Shown here: piece by piece, positions 1-8,806 of the stretch
How positions within the stretch are numbered: the stretch's first letter is position 1
Layout of the letters: each line of letters starts with the position of its first letter
IMG/VR virus record: IMGVR_UViG_3300009183_000384
Location: 1-22,791 of that record
Strand: one strand, 5' to 3'
DNA from: a virus
Length of the DNA stretch: 22,791 nt
Program-made: the position numbers and the translations under genes
The notes under the pieces: generated by a model
What the model was told of the DNA's origin: nothing
Databases searched by the model: none
What the model saw: the letters and a program-made list of their open reading frames with translations, nothing else

Positions 1-2163
1 AGCGGACTAAACAATTTATACGGGATGAACTTTGCCTCGAACTTTGGCGGTGGCGCATCGGGCGGCATATACAAAGACGATCCAAACCTACAGTATATAA
101 ACGCGCCAATATCTAACAAAGGCAACCCCACTTCGCCATCGGGCAACGTATTTACAATGACACCCACCCAACCGGTGCGCCTCGTTGACCTTAACACCAA
201 TAAAGTTATCTTTGAGGGCACAGGCTACGACGCCGCGCGCGAGGCGACCCGACTGGGTCAGAACCTCACCGACACAATGGGTCGCAAGGCGCAGTATAAC
301 ATTCAAACTGCAAACCCAGCAGGTGTGTACACGACCGTCGCCAACGAGAAGAAGAACAAGACTTTCCTTGGCGAGGTTGCCAATGTGGCTGGCACCTTGC
401 TGCCGCTGGCTACACTAGCTATACCGGGACTTGGCCCTGCTCTATTCGGCATGACTTCAGGCGCGTTCGCGGCATCTCTTCCTGCCCAGCTTGCTCTTGG
501 GGCGCTCACAGGCGCGGCAGGCTCAGGCTTAAAGGGCGACAACATCCTAAAGGGTGCCGCATTAGGCGGCCTTACCGCCGCTGGGGGCGCACTAATACCC
601 AAGATACCAGCAATCGGCGATTTAGGCAACTTGGCTAAACCGATTGGCACCGGCATCGGATCGACCGTAGGTGGCTTGGCCACAGGCCAAGACCTGAAGA
701 ACTCTCTCCTTGGCGGTGTCGCTTCGGGCGCACTTGCGTACGCCGCGCCAAGTATACAAGACGCTTTTAAGGGTATAGGCCAAGGGCCTAATGTTAGCGC
801 TGGGGGTGCTGATACGAGCGTCAGCACGGGCAGTGGTCCCGCACCGATAGCAACGGTCACTGGAAACACCAGCTTCTCGTCCCCTGTCTCAATCGGCAGT
901 GGACCAACCAAACTGGCAGAACTTGAACCACCAGCCACAATCGTCTCAGGTTCAGGCTCGCCGTTTGCCGCTGCTGTCCCCATACCCACGAACTTTCTTT
1001 CAAATGCGTTGCCCGCAACACCGCAACCTAAGCCCGACAAGATGTCTGAAGAAGACATCATTAAGGTCACCGGCTCGCTTCCGGGGGCTGTTACGCCAAG
1101 CGTAGATTTGGGTAGCGGGCTTGCGCCGCGAGTAATAGACCAGATTGCCCAACCGGCGGAAACCCTATCCCCCGAACAAATCCTCGTTGAGGCGCGCAAA
1201 TCGTTTAACCCTGTAAGCGTAACCTCACCTATAGCCACCGACTTCTTGCCCACGAATGCTTTGGCCGATCCTATGGCGGGGCAAACCGTTTCGCCTGAAG
1301 AAATACTTGTTGAGGTGCGCAAGCCGTTTACGCCGAACGTACCCGTTGGTGGCGCTTTGTCGCCCGAAGTACTTCGCGCGATTGAAGGGCCACCTGAAGA
1401 TGACATTATTAAAGTCACTGGGCGGCAGACTACAACACCGGCAATTATACCGGGCTTCGACACACCGTTGCCAGAAACGCCAGAAGCTGCCGAAGCAAAG
1501 AAAAAGAAGCTCGGCCTTGAAGAGTACCTGCGCATCGCGGGCCTCCTATCCGGCTTAGTCGGCGGTGCTGCTGGTGGAGGTGGCTCAGGTCAAACTGGCA
1601 CGTACACCTCCGGCGGTCGCGGTCTAAACCCGATCTTCTCAGCCAAGCTGCCATCCGCAGGCGGCCTCGGCGCTATCGGCGCGACCCGCACCCCGCGCGC
1701 GCTGGGCAACCAAGACTGGTTGACATACGGCACGCGGCCTGAGCTTAACTTCTTCGACTACGCGCAAGCCGCTCCCGCGCTGCCGACACCCGTCACGCAG
1801 CCCATACCTAACAACCCCGCTGGCCCAGCGATGTATGCCCGCGACGTCGACAACATGCGTTTCGCCGAAGGCGGCTCCCTCGCCGCAAAGCGTGGAGGCC
1901 CGTCTACTCGTACTGAGTTCGCAGTAAACGGCGCTGGCACAGGCCGCAGCGACGACATCCCTGCGGTGCTGTCCGACGGTGAATACGTGGTCGACGCCGA
2001 GACTGTCGCCCTGCTGGGTGACGGGTCGAACAAAGCCGGTGCGAAGAAGTTAGATGACCTTCGGGTTAAAGTTCGTAAACACAAGGGTCAGAAGTTGGCA
2101 AAGGGCCGTTTTAGTGCTAATGCCAAGAAGCCCGAAGCGTATTTGTCTGGAGGACGAATTTAA
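1..2163 (+). CDS. Large phage virion-associated protein, 5' end cut by the window
   Basis: The reading frame is open from base 1. The first ATG (base 25) has no purine-rich ribosome site, so the true start probably lies upstream; residues below count from that ATG. Seen: a Gly/Ala-rich hydrophobic stretch (about 115-245) that could insert in a membrane; a Pro/Ser-rich, probably disordered linker (about 255-495) holding two pairs of repeated peptides (EDIIKVTG/DDIIKVTG and SPEQILVEARK/SPEEILVEVRK); a Gly-rich hinge near 508-525; and a compact C-terminus (about 610-705) with FAEGG and SDDIPAVLSDGEYVVDAET. From memory, that C-terminal pattern recurs in structural proteins of environmental phages. 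It is the first gene in view of a late operon and ends with a TAATG overlap on the next gene. Inferred role: internal or ejection protein. No enzyme motif was seen. Confidence 0.75.
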   Translation, partial: SGLNNLYGMNFASNFGGGASGGIYKDDPNLQYINAPISNKGNPTSPSGNVFTMTPTQPVRLVDLNTNKVIFEGTGYDAAREATRLGQNLTDTMGRKAQYNIQTANPAGVYTTVANEKKNKTFLGEVANVAGTLLPLATLAIPGLGPALFGMTSGAFAASLPAQLALGALTGAAGSGLKGDNILKGAALGGLTAAGGALIPKIPAIGDLGNLAKPIGTGIGSTVGGLATGQDLKNSLLGGVASGALAYAAPSIQDAFKGIGQGPNVSAGGADTSVSTGSGPAPIATVTGNTSFSSPVSIGSGPTKLAELEPPATIVSGSGSPFAAAVPIPTNFLSNALPATPQPKPDKMSEEDIIKVTGSLPGAVTPSVDLGSGLAPRVIDQIAQPAETLSPEQILVEARKSFNPVSVTSPIATDFLPTNALADPMAGQTVSPEEILVEVRKPFTPNVPVGGALSPEVLRAIEGPPEDDIIKVTGRQTTTPAIIPGFDTPLPETPEAAEAKKKKLGLEEYLRIAGLLSGLVGGAAGGGGSGQTGTYTSGGRGLNPIFSAKLPSAGGLGAIGATRTPRALGNQDWLTYGTRPELNFFDYAQAAPALPTPVTQPIPNNPAGPAMYARDVDNMRFAEGGSLAAKRGGPSTRTEFAVNGAGTGRSDDIPAVLSDGEYVVDAETVALLGDGSNKAGAKKLDDLRVKVRKHKGQKLAKGRFSANAKKPEAYLSGGRI

Positions 2164-3521
2164 TGGCCGATCCTAATCTTACTGCATTCATGTCGGAGGG
2201 TGTCCCAGCCGCAATCCCACAAGGTTCGGCCCTCACGGACATGACCAAGCAGACGGCGCTGCCTGAGTGGTACACCAACTACGCGATGGACATCCTGTCG
2301 GGGCAGCAGGCTATTGCCAACCGCCCATACGAAACCGCGCCAATGCCACGCGTCGCGGGCTTCACGCCGACGCAGCAGCAGGCGTTCGGCATGACAGGCA
2401 CCGCCGCCACGGCGTATCAGCCACTGTTTAACCAAGCCACAGGCGTTGCACAGAGCGCCGCAAACGCTCCGGGCGCGCTGACTACCGCGCAGCCATATTA
2501 TCAACAGGCGCTGTCCTCCCTCGAGCAGGGCATCGGCACCAGCGGCGCGGCCGCAGCGCAGCCGTACTTCGGACAGGCACTGTCCTCCCTTGGGCAGAGT
2601 GCCGCGAGCAATGGCGTCACCGCCGCGCAGCCATATATGAACGCCGCAGGGCAGTCGTCCGTGGCGAACATCAACCAGTACATGAACCCGTACAATGATG
2701 CCGTCACCAACCGTATCGGCGAGCTGGGCGCACGCAACTTGTCCGAGAACATCTTGCCCCAGATCGAGGGTCGCTACATCCAAGCCGGACAGCTTGGCTA
2801 CGGCGGCCGTGGCGGCATGGGCACGCCGTCGGGCATGATGACCGACACCTCACGCGCCGTCCGCGACGTCAACGCCGACATCCTCGCGCAGCAAACCGCA
2901 GCGCTCCAGTCAGGTTACACACAAGCCGCTGGCTTGTCGGCTACCGACCTCGCGCGGCAAGGGCAGCTTGCCTCAACGGCGGGCAACCTCGCGCAAGGGC
3001 AGCAGCAGGCTCTCTCGACTATCGGTCAGCAGCAGGCCAACATCGGCGCACAGATGGGCAACCTTACTGCCGGCCAACAGAGCGCGTTGCTCTCTGCGGC
3101 AGGACAGCAGGCGGGCATCGGCACGCAGTCTGGCGGCTTGGCGCAGACACAACAGGCGCAGCAGCTCGCCGCCTCTGGCGCTCTGTCGGGTCTCGGCGCA
3201 CGAGCACAAGAACTCGGCCTCACTGGCGCAGGTGCGCTGGGCGGCGTCGGCGCGCAGGAACAGCAGTTGGGTCAGAAGAACCTTGACGTGGCATACGGCG
3301 ACTTCCTGCGTCAGCAGGGCTATCCGCAAGAGCAGATCAACAACATGATGAACGCCTTCAAGGGCGTTGCCACTGGCGTTCCGACTGCGACGACAGAGTA
3401 TGGTATATCACCGTCGAGCGTCAAACAGGAATACCCAGCGAGCACGGCGTCGCAGATCGGCGGTGCTCTTACTGGCGCGGCAGGCATAATAGCCGACTTG
3501 AAGAAGGCGGGAGTTATATAA
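2163..3521 (+). CDS. Ala/Gln-rich repetitive phage structural protein
   Basis: 452 residues. The ATG overlaps the previous stop (TAATG), with GGAGGA at 2149-2154 as ribosome site. The N-terminus (about 60-80, PMPRVAGFTPTQQQAFGM) and the centre (about 172-200, QYMNPY...RNLSENILP) match a pattern I recall from structural proteins of environmental podoviruses. Between and after these lie two families of helical repeats: units of 23 residues starting AQPY at 109, 132 and 155, and units of 25 residues starting GNL/GGL at 274, 299 and 324. The composition suggests long helices or a rod that assembles into a virion part. No signal peptide, Cys cluster or catalytic motif is visible. It sits among four other probable virion proteins with 1-base coupling on both sides. 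The exact position in the particle is unknown. Confidence 0.75.
   Translation: MADPNLTAFMSEGVPAAIPQGSALTDMTKQTALPEWYTNYAMDILSGQQAIANRPYETAPMPRVAGFTPTQQQAFGMTGTAATAYQPLFNQATGVAQSAANAPGALTTAQPYYQQALSSLEQGIGTSGAAAAQPYFGQALSSLGQSAASNGVTAAQPYMNAAGQSSVANINQYMNPYNDAVTNRIGELGARNLSENILPQIEGRYIQAGQLGYGGRGGMGTPSGMMTDTSRAVRDVNADILAQQTAALQSGYTQAAGLSATDLARQGQLASTAGNLAQGQQQALSTIGQQQANIGAQMGNLTAGQQSALLSAAGQQAGIGTQSGGLAQTQQAQQLAASGALSGLGARAQELGLTGAGALGGVGAQEQQLGQKNLDVAYGDFLRQQGYPQEQINNMMNAFKGVATGVPTATTEYGISPSSVKQEYPASTASQIGGALTGAAGIIADLKKAGVI
2487..2624 (+). repeat. Two tandem 69-bp coding repeats plus a partial third
   Basis: Residues 109-131 and 132-154 of the 452-aa protein are successive 23-residue units starting AQPYY and AQPYF and sharing QALSSL; a degraded third begins at residue 155 (AQPYM). 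The DNA shares the run GCGCTGTCCTCCCT, so the duplication looks fairly recent rather than ancient. Confidence 0.75.
2982..3206 (+). repeat. Three tandem 75-bp coding repeats, Gln/Ala-rich
   Basis: Residues 274-298, 299-323 and 324-348 of the 452-aa protein form three exact-length 25-residue units, each opening with GNL or GGL, followed by a Gln pair and ending in a Gly-rich turn. The third unit is the most divergent. A fourth, weaker unit may follow at residue 349. Confidence 0.7.
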
Positions 3522-4186
3522 TGGTCGAAGAACTTGAAGGTGGCCTTGCCGCTGGTGCCGACACCGAGGATGACGCCGACACTGGCGGCCTATCGGTGTA
3601 CAAAGACCCCAATGTTCAGACGGCAGTGGCTGCGCGCAACAAGCTCAACAGCGAATACAAGACGTATTACGACGACCTGACGGCACAACTAAAAGCTAGG
3701 CAGGCTGGCCCGTCGTTCAGCGAGCGCATGTATCAACTGTCCTCCGCGCTCTTTGCGCCGACATCCGTACGTGGCTTCAGCGGTGTTATGGGCAACGTCA
3801 TGCCCGTCTTGCAGAAGCAGCAGCAAGCCCAGCGTGAGGGTGAGATTAAGCGTCAGGACGCACTTGATGCGCTGACCGCCGCCCAACTCGGTCAGCGGGC
3901 TGGCCTTGCCAATCAGGACGTGACGACTGCGGTCGCCATGGCGCGGATCAACGCAACGGCGAACAAGCCAGTCAGGGGTATTGCTGTTGGCGACACTCTA
4001 CGCAACCCGTTTACCAATGAGGTTATGGGCGCGGAATATAACCGCGTGCCAAAACCTGAGTATTACACGGCGCTTGAACAATTCCCCACCGAGGAAAACT
4101 TAAAAGACGCAGTGGCGTATTACCCGACGTTTGCGGTGCAGCTTAAAGAGGCGTATGATCGCGGCGTAAAGAACAAAGGACGTTAA
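3521..4186 (+). CDS. Phage virion-associated protein, 221 aa
   Basis: The start overlaps the previous stop (TAATG), and GGCGGGAG at 3506-3513 is the likely ribosome site. The N-terminus (1-25) is acidic. Residues 65-110 (SFSERMYQLSSALFAPTSVRGFSGVMGNV) form a Ser-Glu-Arg ... Pro-Thr ... Gly-Phe pattern that I recall from internal proteins of many tailed phages. A Gln/Ala-rich helix follows (about 108-150), then a short folded tail (about 165-221) rich in Tyr and Pro. No membrane span or catalytic motif is visible. Its place between two large repetitive structural proteins supports a virion or assembly role, but I cannot name the function. Confidence 0.7.
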   Translation: MVEELEGGLAAGADTEDDADTGGLSVYKDPNVQTAVAARNKLNSEYKTYYDDLTAQLKARQAGPSFSERMYQLSSALFAPTSVRGFSGVMGNVMPVLQKQQQAQREGEIKRQDALDALTAAQLGQRAGLANQDVTTAVAMARINATANKPVRGIAVGDTLRNPFTNEVMGAEYNRVPKPEYYTALEQFPTEENLKDAVAYYPTFAVQLKEAYDRGVKNKGR

Positions 4187-7186
4187 ATGCAAAAGCTCAA
4201 CCCTGCGGACTTTTTAGACACGAGCGCATCACCGAAGCAGTCTGAAGCTGCGTCTAGTGCAAAGATCAAAGGCGTCGAAGCTGATTTCGCAAGGCGGATA
4301 TCGGATGCGGAGACGCGAAAGAAGCAGGCAGAAGCCGACATCATCAACGCGACCTCGGTAGACACGTTGCGCGAGGCGCGCGCGAAGGCTGACAAGGCAG
4401 AGGCCGACGCGATAACGGCCAAGGCCGCCGCGCAAGCGGCGCTCGCAGCCCTTAAAGGCCCGCCCAAAAGCGCTGCGGACCAGACAGCGGAGACGCGCAT
4501 CCTCGGTGATTTGAACACCGCCGTGGACACCATCAACCTGTTGACCAAACAGTTTAACGAAAACCTTGCGGGACAGGGGCTAATCCAATCTACGTTGGAG
4601 TACTTCCCAACGCAGGCGAAGGGCGTGATAAACTCAACCGCTGCGGGCCTCGCAGACGTAGGTTTGGCTCTCTTCAAAATACCCGGCATGGGTTCCCAGT
4701 CGGACGCCGATGCAAACCGTTTTGTCTCGGCCAACCAACCGTCAACCTCAGACTTCGATATGACTTTCCTCGGCAAGACGTATAACTTACGCCGCCGTAT
4801 CGACGCGAAGGTGCAGTCGATGGGCCTCCCACCTATCCGGTGGACTGAACCTGTTGAGACAGCGGCGCGGCAGTATCTCTCTCTGCCTGAGAGCGAGCGC
4901 AGCAAGCTGGGCGTCCGCGAGGTTGGTACGTTTAAGGACATACCGCCCGAATTGGATAGCTTGCAGGTCGCCGCCCCGACACAGGCAGACACTACCACCG
5001 CGCTTCCTAGCAACGCAGCATTCGCCCAACCCATCGGGATGGAAGCAGCCTCGTTTGGCGCGGATAAAACAAGCATGCCCATCCCGCCAGAGATGCAGGC
5101 GGAGATGAATACTTGGCTTTCGGAACACCCTCGCGGCACCGTTGGTCTGAAGGAATACGCCAACGTCCGCCGCGCTCTTGACGCAAAGTACGGCTTTCGC
5201 CCAGACTTGCCATACGAGGACGATCCACGCACGGTTGAGTATCTGAAGCAGTACAATGACCCTAAACAGCCCGTGAACGTCACGATACCACCCGTGACTG
5301 TTGACGACACGCGCAACATGTTAGAGCGCGCGGCGGGCACGGCTGTAATGTCCCCCGCTGGAACCGCTCTTGCGACAGGCGCGTCTTCCGCTACCCTAAA
5401 CGCTATGGACGCGTTGCTCCCCGAAATGGCGCAACTCCGCGAACTTAACCCTAACGCCGCTATGGCGGGCGACGTCCTTGGTTCTATCACCGGTAGCTCG
5501 GCCCTCGCAAAACTCGGCACCGCTGGCGCATCCAAACTTTTAGCCCAAGCACCCGAACTGGCAAAGTACGTCACGTCAGGCGGCAAGGGCGCAACCTTTT
5601 TGCGCAACCTACTCGGTGACGTTACGCAAGGCACCGCCTATGGTGCCGCCGTTGAAGGTGATCCCACTGGTGGAGCTATATCGGGCGTTACGGGTACCGT
5701 AGCTGGGAAGACCCTCGGTAACTTAGGCGACTTTATCCTGCGCGGCGCGGATCGCGCGCCCACAGTACAGAAACTGATAGATCGTTATGGCATAGAAGAC
5801 CTCACCGTTGGCCAGCAACTGGGCGGCGCACCGAAGTCAATCGAAGACGCAGCCACTTCAATACCAATAATTGGTGACATAATTAACGCACGACGCGGCG
5901 AAAGCCTCGTTGACCTAAACAAAGCGGCATTCCGTGAAGTTGGCGGCCAGCCTATGGGCTACGGCGACGAGGGGGTGGCTGCGCTGAAAGCGGCGCGAAT
6001 AAAGGCATACGACGACGCCGTTGCAGGCAAGCAATTCGACCTAAACGATCCTCTGTTCACGCAGGATATGGTTGACGCTCTCGCCACACGCAGCAAGCTG
6101 ACAGGCGAGTTCGCGGACAAATTCGATCTCGCGGTCAAGAATAGCATAATAGATACGCCAATCGGGCGTAGCGGAACCATGTCTGGCCCCGACTACCAAC
6201 AGGCGCAACGCAAACTTAGCGGATATAAGAGCGAAACCACGAAGCCCGGCTTTGAGAAAGACTACAGGGACGCCCTTGGCGGCGTCAGCGGTGCCTTGCG
6301 CGAAATGGTAGAGCGGCAAGACCCCACCATCGTACCGCTTCTCCGTGAAGCCGACACGATGTATCGCGGCGAGAAGACACTGACCGACGCCATAGAGCGT
6401 GCGAAGATGGACCCAACTGGTCTTGGTGCCGATGTGTTCACGCCGGGCAATCTTACGCAAGCCGTGTCGGCTAGTGGCCGTAAATACCCCGGCACACCAC
6501 CGCTGAAGGAACTTTCGCGGTTGGCGCAGAATGTCCTCCCGTCGAAAATGCCAGATAGTGGCACTGCTCGTCGCGCGGCGTTGACCGGATTGGGCACTAT
6601 TGGCCTCGGCGGCGTGGCTGGCGGCGGCATTGGCGGCTTTGCTGGTTACACCCCAGAAAGGGGTGTCTCCGGTGAGGACGTGGCCTACGGCGCGGCCACA
6701 ACGCTGACACCACTCGCCATTCTCAGCTTGTTAGGTTCTCGCCGTGGACAGCGTGGGTTGTCGAAGTTCATGTTTGATCGACCCTCTGTCGGTGGAAAGA
6801 TAGCAGACCTCGCCGAGAATTACTTGCCGCAGCGGGTATTGGCTCCGGGCCTTATACCAACTTTAGTGCCCGAAGCGCGGGAAGAGCCAGTACTCGCGTC
6901 AGAGGCTGAAGTTGCGGCACCCCAAAGGGCCGCTGTTGCCCCCGTTGCCGAAGTGGCGACACCCATCGCCGAAGAAGGTGTGACAATGTTCGAAGACAAG
7001 GCCGTTGAGTACGACCCTGAGACGGACACGTTTGTTGAGCTGGCGACAGGCCGCCGCGTTAAAGAACTTGCGGACCTCGCGAAGCCTGTGAAAGGCAAGT
7101 ACCGTGGCGGCACCGTGCAGGCGTTCCGCAACGGCGGCATGGCATCCATCGCCGATCTGGCACGACACTACGGCATGCGCCGCTAA
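4187..7186 (+). CDS. Very large putative internal/ejection virion protein, 999 aa
   Basis: Starts directly after the previous stop, with AAGGA at 4176-4180. Seen in order: a strongly predicted coiled coil (about 30-90; Ala/Lys/Glu/Asp heptads), a mixed region up to about 380, an Ala/Gly-rich helical region (about 385-520), a charged folded region (about 535-770), a glycine-zipper-like hydrophobic stretch (about 799-820, GLGGVAGGGIGGFAGYT) that could cross a membrane, a Pro/Val/Glu linker, and a C-terminal motif (FRNGGMASIADLARHYGMRR). Size, glycine-rich membrane-like segment and neighbours resemble the inner-core proteins that short-tailed phages eject into the host envelope. That is an inference from architecture; I saw no lysozyme, transglycosylase or polymerase signature. 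Confidence 0.75.
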   Translation: MQKLNPADFLDTSASPKQSEAASSAKIKGVEADFARRISDAETRKKQAEADIINATSVDTLREARAKADKAEADAITAKAAAQAALAALKGPPKSAADQTAETRILGDLNTAVDTINLLTKQFNENLAGQGLIQSTLEYFPTQAKGVINSTAAGLADVGLALFKIPGMGSQSDADANRFVSANQPSTSDFDMTFLGKTYNLRRRIDAKVQSMGLPPIRWTEPVETAARQYLSLPESERSKLGVREVGTFKDIPPELDSLQVAAPTQADTTTALPSNAAFAQPIGMEAASFGADKTSMPIPPEMQAEMNTWLSEHPRGTVGLKEYANVRRALDAKYGFRPDLPYEDDPRTVEYLKQYNDPKQPVNVTIPPVTVDDTRNMLERAAGTAVMSPAGTALATGASSATLNAMDALLPEMAQLRELNPNAAMAGDVLGSITGSSALAKLGTAGASKLLAQAPELAKYVTSGGKGATFLRNLLGDVTQGTAYGAAVEGDPTGGAISGVTGTVAGKTLGNLGDFILRGADRAPTVQKLIDRYGIEDLTVGQQLGGAPKSIEDAATSIPIIGDIINARRGESLVDLNKAAFREVGGQPMGYGDEGVAALKAARIKAYDDAVAGKQFDLNDPLFTQDMVDALATRSKLTGEFADKFDLAVKNSIIDTPIGRSGTMSGPDYQQAQRKLSGYKSETTKPGFEKDYRDALGGVSGALREMVERQDPTIVPLLREADTMYRGEKTLTDAIERAKMDPTGLGADVFTPGNLTQAVSASGRKYPGTPPLKELSRLAQNVLPSKMPDSGTARRAALTGLGTIGLGGVAGGGIGGFAGYTPERGVSGEDVAYGAATTLTPLAILSLLGSRRGQRGLSKFMFDRPSVGGKIADLAENYLPQRVLAPGLIPTLVPEAREEPVLASEAEVAAPQRAAVAPVAEVATPIAEEGVTMFEDKAVEYDPETDTFVELATGRRVKELADLAKPVKGKYRGGTVQAFRNGGMASIADLARHYGMRR

Positions 7187-7201
7187 GAAGGACACACGAT
7201 A

Positions 7202-8806
7202 ATGCCGGGAAGTCTTGAAGTACGTAAGAGGAATGCAGCTCAGGTAAAGAAACCCACCACGGGTGACTACCTGAGCACAGCCAAAGACGTGCTTGTCGTA
7301 AACCCGCGCAACTCGCCCGCAGCTACGCTTGGCGGTGCCGCGTATGGTTATGCAGTAAAATCCACGCCCCAGAGCGTCATGAACGACATCAGCAAAGGTG
7401 CGTCGGGTGCTTATGATTGGTTGCGCAAGGAGAACAAATCTCTCCGCGCTGCGCCCGTCACGGAAAGTCTGCGGCTGCTCAAGGCTGGCTTCATCGACCC
7501 GCTGGCCGATCCGTACCGCGTTTTTCAACAAGCGGCGACTGAACGGGCACGCGGTAACACAGCCGGCGGGCAGAAGCTCGCCGCAATGGTTCCGCTATCC
7601 GTGGCCGGCGTGGTTAACCCCGAACTTCGTGGCGCGGGTAAACTCGCGGCGAAGGCGGGCGTAGAGGCCGCTGAAACGGCGGCTACTAAAGCCGCAACGA
7701 AGGTTGCAGAGAAAAAGGTTGTTAAAAGCATAAAGGTACCCGCCTCCCCAAAAACAGAGTTTGAGCGCCCATCCGTTTCCCCCATCGCAACACAAGCCGG
7801 CGAGCGTGGCCTTCCGCTGCGCGGTCAGGCTCAGACGCAAGCACAGCACCCAAGCAAATTTGGGGTTTTCTCCAGCTACAAGACGCCGACACCCGTTGAA
7901 GCAACGAAGGTGGTTGCTGAACCTTACGCTGTGCTGCCGCGTGATCGGATGTTCGACACAAGTCGTTTAGAAAACGCAAAAATCGTTTCGTTGTACGGCG
8001 ACAGGGAGCGCGCTGGCGACACCATTCTACGCGTAAACGACCACCCAACAAACGTAGATACACAGGGTGGCGCGATGTTCCCTGCGCTCCAAGAGGCGCT
8101 TGGAAGCGAAGGTGCGTGGGCTTCTGAGTACGGTGCGCTTGGCCCAGTCCGTCGGGCTGTCGCGGAAGGATTGGACGCAGGGCAGCCGGTATTCGGCGTT
8201 ACTACGGCGATGGGGCCGGGCGCTCTTAACCAAACTATCGACATGACAGACCTGCTGCACCAGATGGCGACTACAAGCCCCATCCGCAAAAGCGATTTGA
8301 GCGTGTTCAACAAACGTGCCCGTGACGTTCTGCCCGGCTACGCAGGATTGCTGCATGATGAGGCGGCGCAACAACTGCATGGCATGACACAGGGCCAACG
8401 TAAAGCCTTCGTAGCGCTGCTCGACAATGCCGGCGCTCTTAATCAAGGGTTCCCTAACGTCCCCGCAGCCCGTTACGCACTGACCGATGAGAACCTGTTG
8501 GACGTCCCCGCAGGGACTTCTGGATACTCGTTTGTCGAATTTGGCCCAGATAGTCTTAAACCGCTTGAAGGTGGTGTCGGCCACAGGTCGTACCCAGATC
8601 GTATGGCGGGCACGTATGAAGGACGCGGACCTTTGGTCCCGTTTACCACAATGTTCAGCGATTTTGCAAAAAGCCGCCGCGATGCTAACGCTCTTGCGGG
8701 GTCTGATTTGCGCGCGTTTGAACTAGGCAAACCATCGCAAAATATGACACCCGAAGCCTACGATCTTCTTATGAAATATCTTCAGGGGATTGAAGACCCA
8801 TATTGA
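7202..8806 (+). CDS. Virion-associated protein with an unnamed C-terminal domain, 534 aa
   Basis: The ATG at 7202 follows AAGAAGGA (7185-7192). The N-terminal half (about 1-190) is Ala/Lys-rich with a helical stretch around 145-180. A linker (about 185-245) is rich in Pro, Gln and Thr. The C-terminal half (about 250-530) looks like one folded domain of ordinary composition, with the segments SLYGDRERAGDTILRVNDHP, TQGGAMFPAL and GVTTAMGPGALNQ. I recall similar phrases (a 'name, substrate, GG-, -W-' pattern followed by a segment on a Met/Thr-rich turn) in other large phage proteins, but cannot assign a family or activity. It is the last gene of the + strand operon. Its last 38 bases overlap a convergent small gene. 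Confidence 0.7.
   Translation: MPGSLEVRKRNAAQVKKPTTGDYLSTAKDVLVVNPRNSPAATLGGAAYGYAVKSTPQSVMNDISKGASGAYDWLRKENKSLRAAPVTESLRLLKAGFIDPLADPYRVFQQAATERARGNTAGGQKLAAMVPLSVAGVVNPELRGAGKLAAKAGVEAAETAATKAATKVAEKKVVKSIKVPASPKTEFERPSVSPIATQAGERGLPLRGQAQTQAQHPSKFGVFSSYKTPTPVEATKVVAEPYAVLPRDRMFDTSRLENAKIVSLYGDRERAGDTILRVNDHPTNVDTQGGAMFPALQEALGSEGAWASEYGALGPVRRAVAEGLDAGQPVFGVTTAMGPGALNQTIDMTDLLHQMATTSPIRKSDLSVFNKRARDVLPGYAGLLHDEAAQQLHGMTQGQRKAFVALLDNAGALNQGFPNVPAARYALTDENLLDVPAGTSGYSFVEFGPDSLKPLEGGVGHRSYPDRMAGTYEGRGPLVPFTTMFSDFAKSRRDANALAGSDLRAFELGKPSQNMTPEAYDLLMKYLQGIEDPY

Noticed and set aside
303-1535. 410-codon open frame on the - strand opposite the first virion gene
   Set aside because: Same reasoning: antisense to a clear coding frame, no start signal, Pro/Ala/Gly/Ser-biased translation.
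4183-5634. 483-codon open frame on the - strand opposite the 999-aa virion gene
   Set aside because: It is a shadow of a GC-rich gene: no ribosome site, low-complexity Ser/Ala/Arg/Leu composition, no family pattern, and it would be the only long - strand gene in the late arm.
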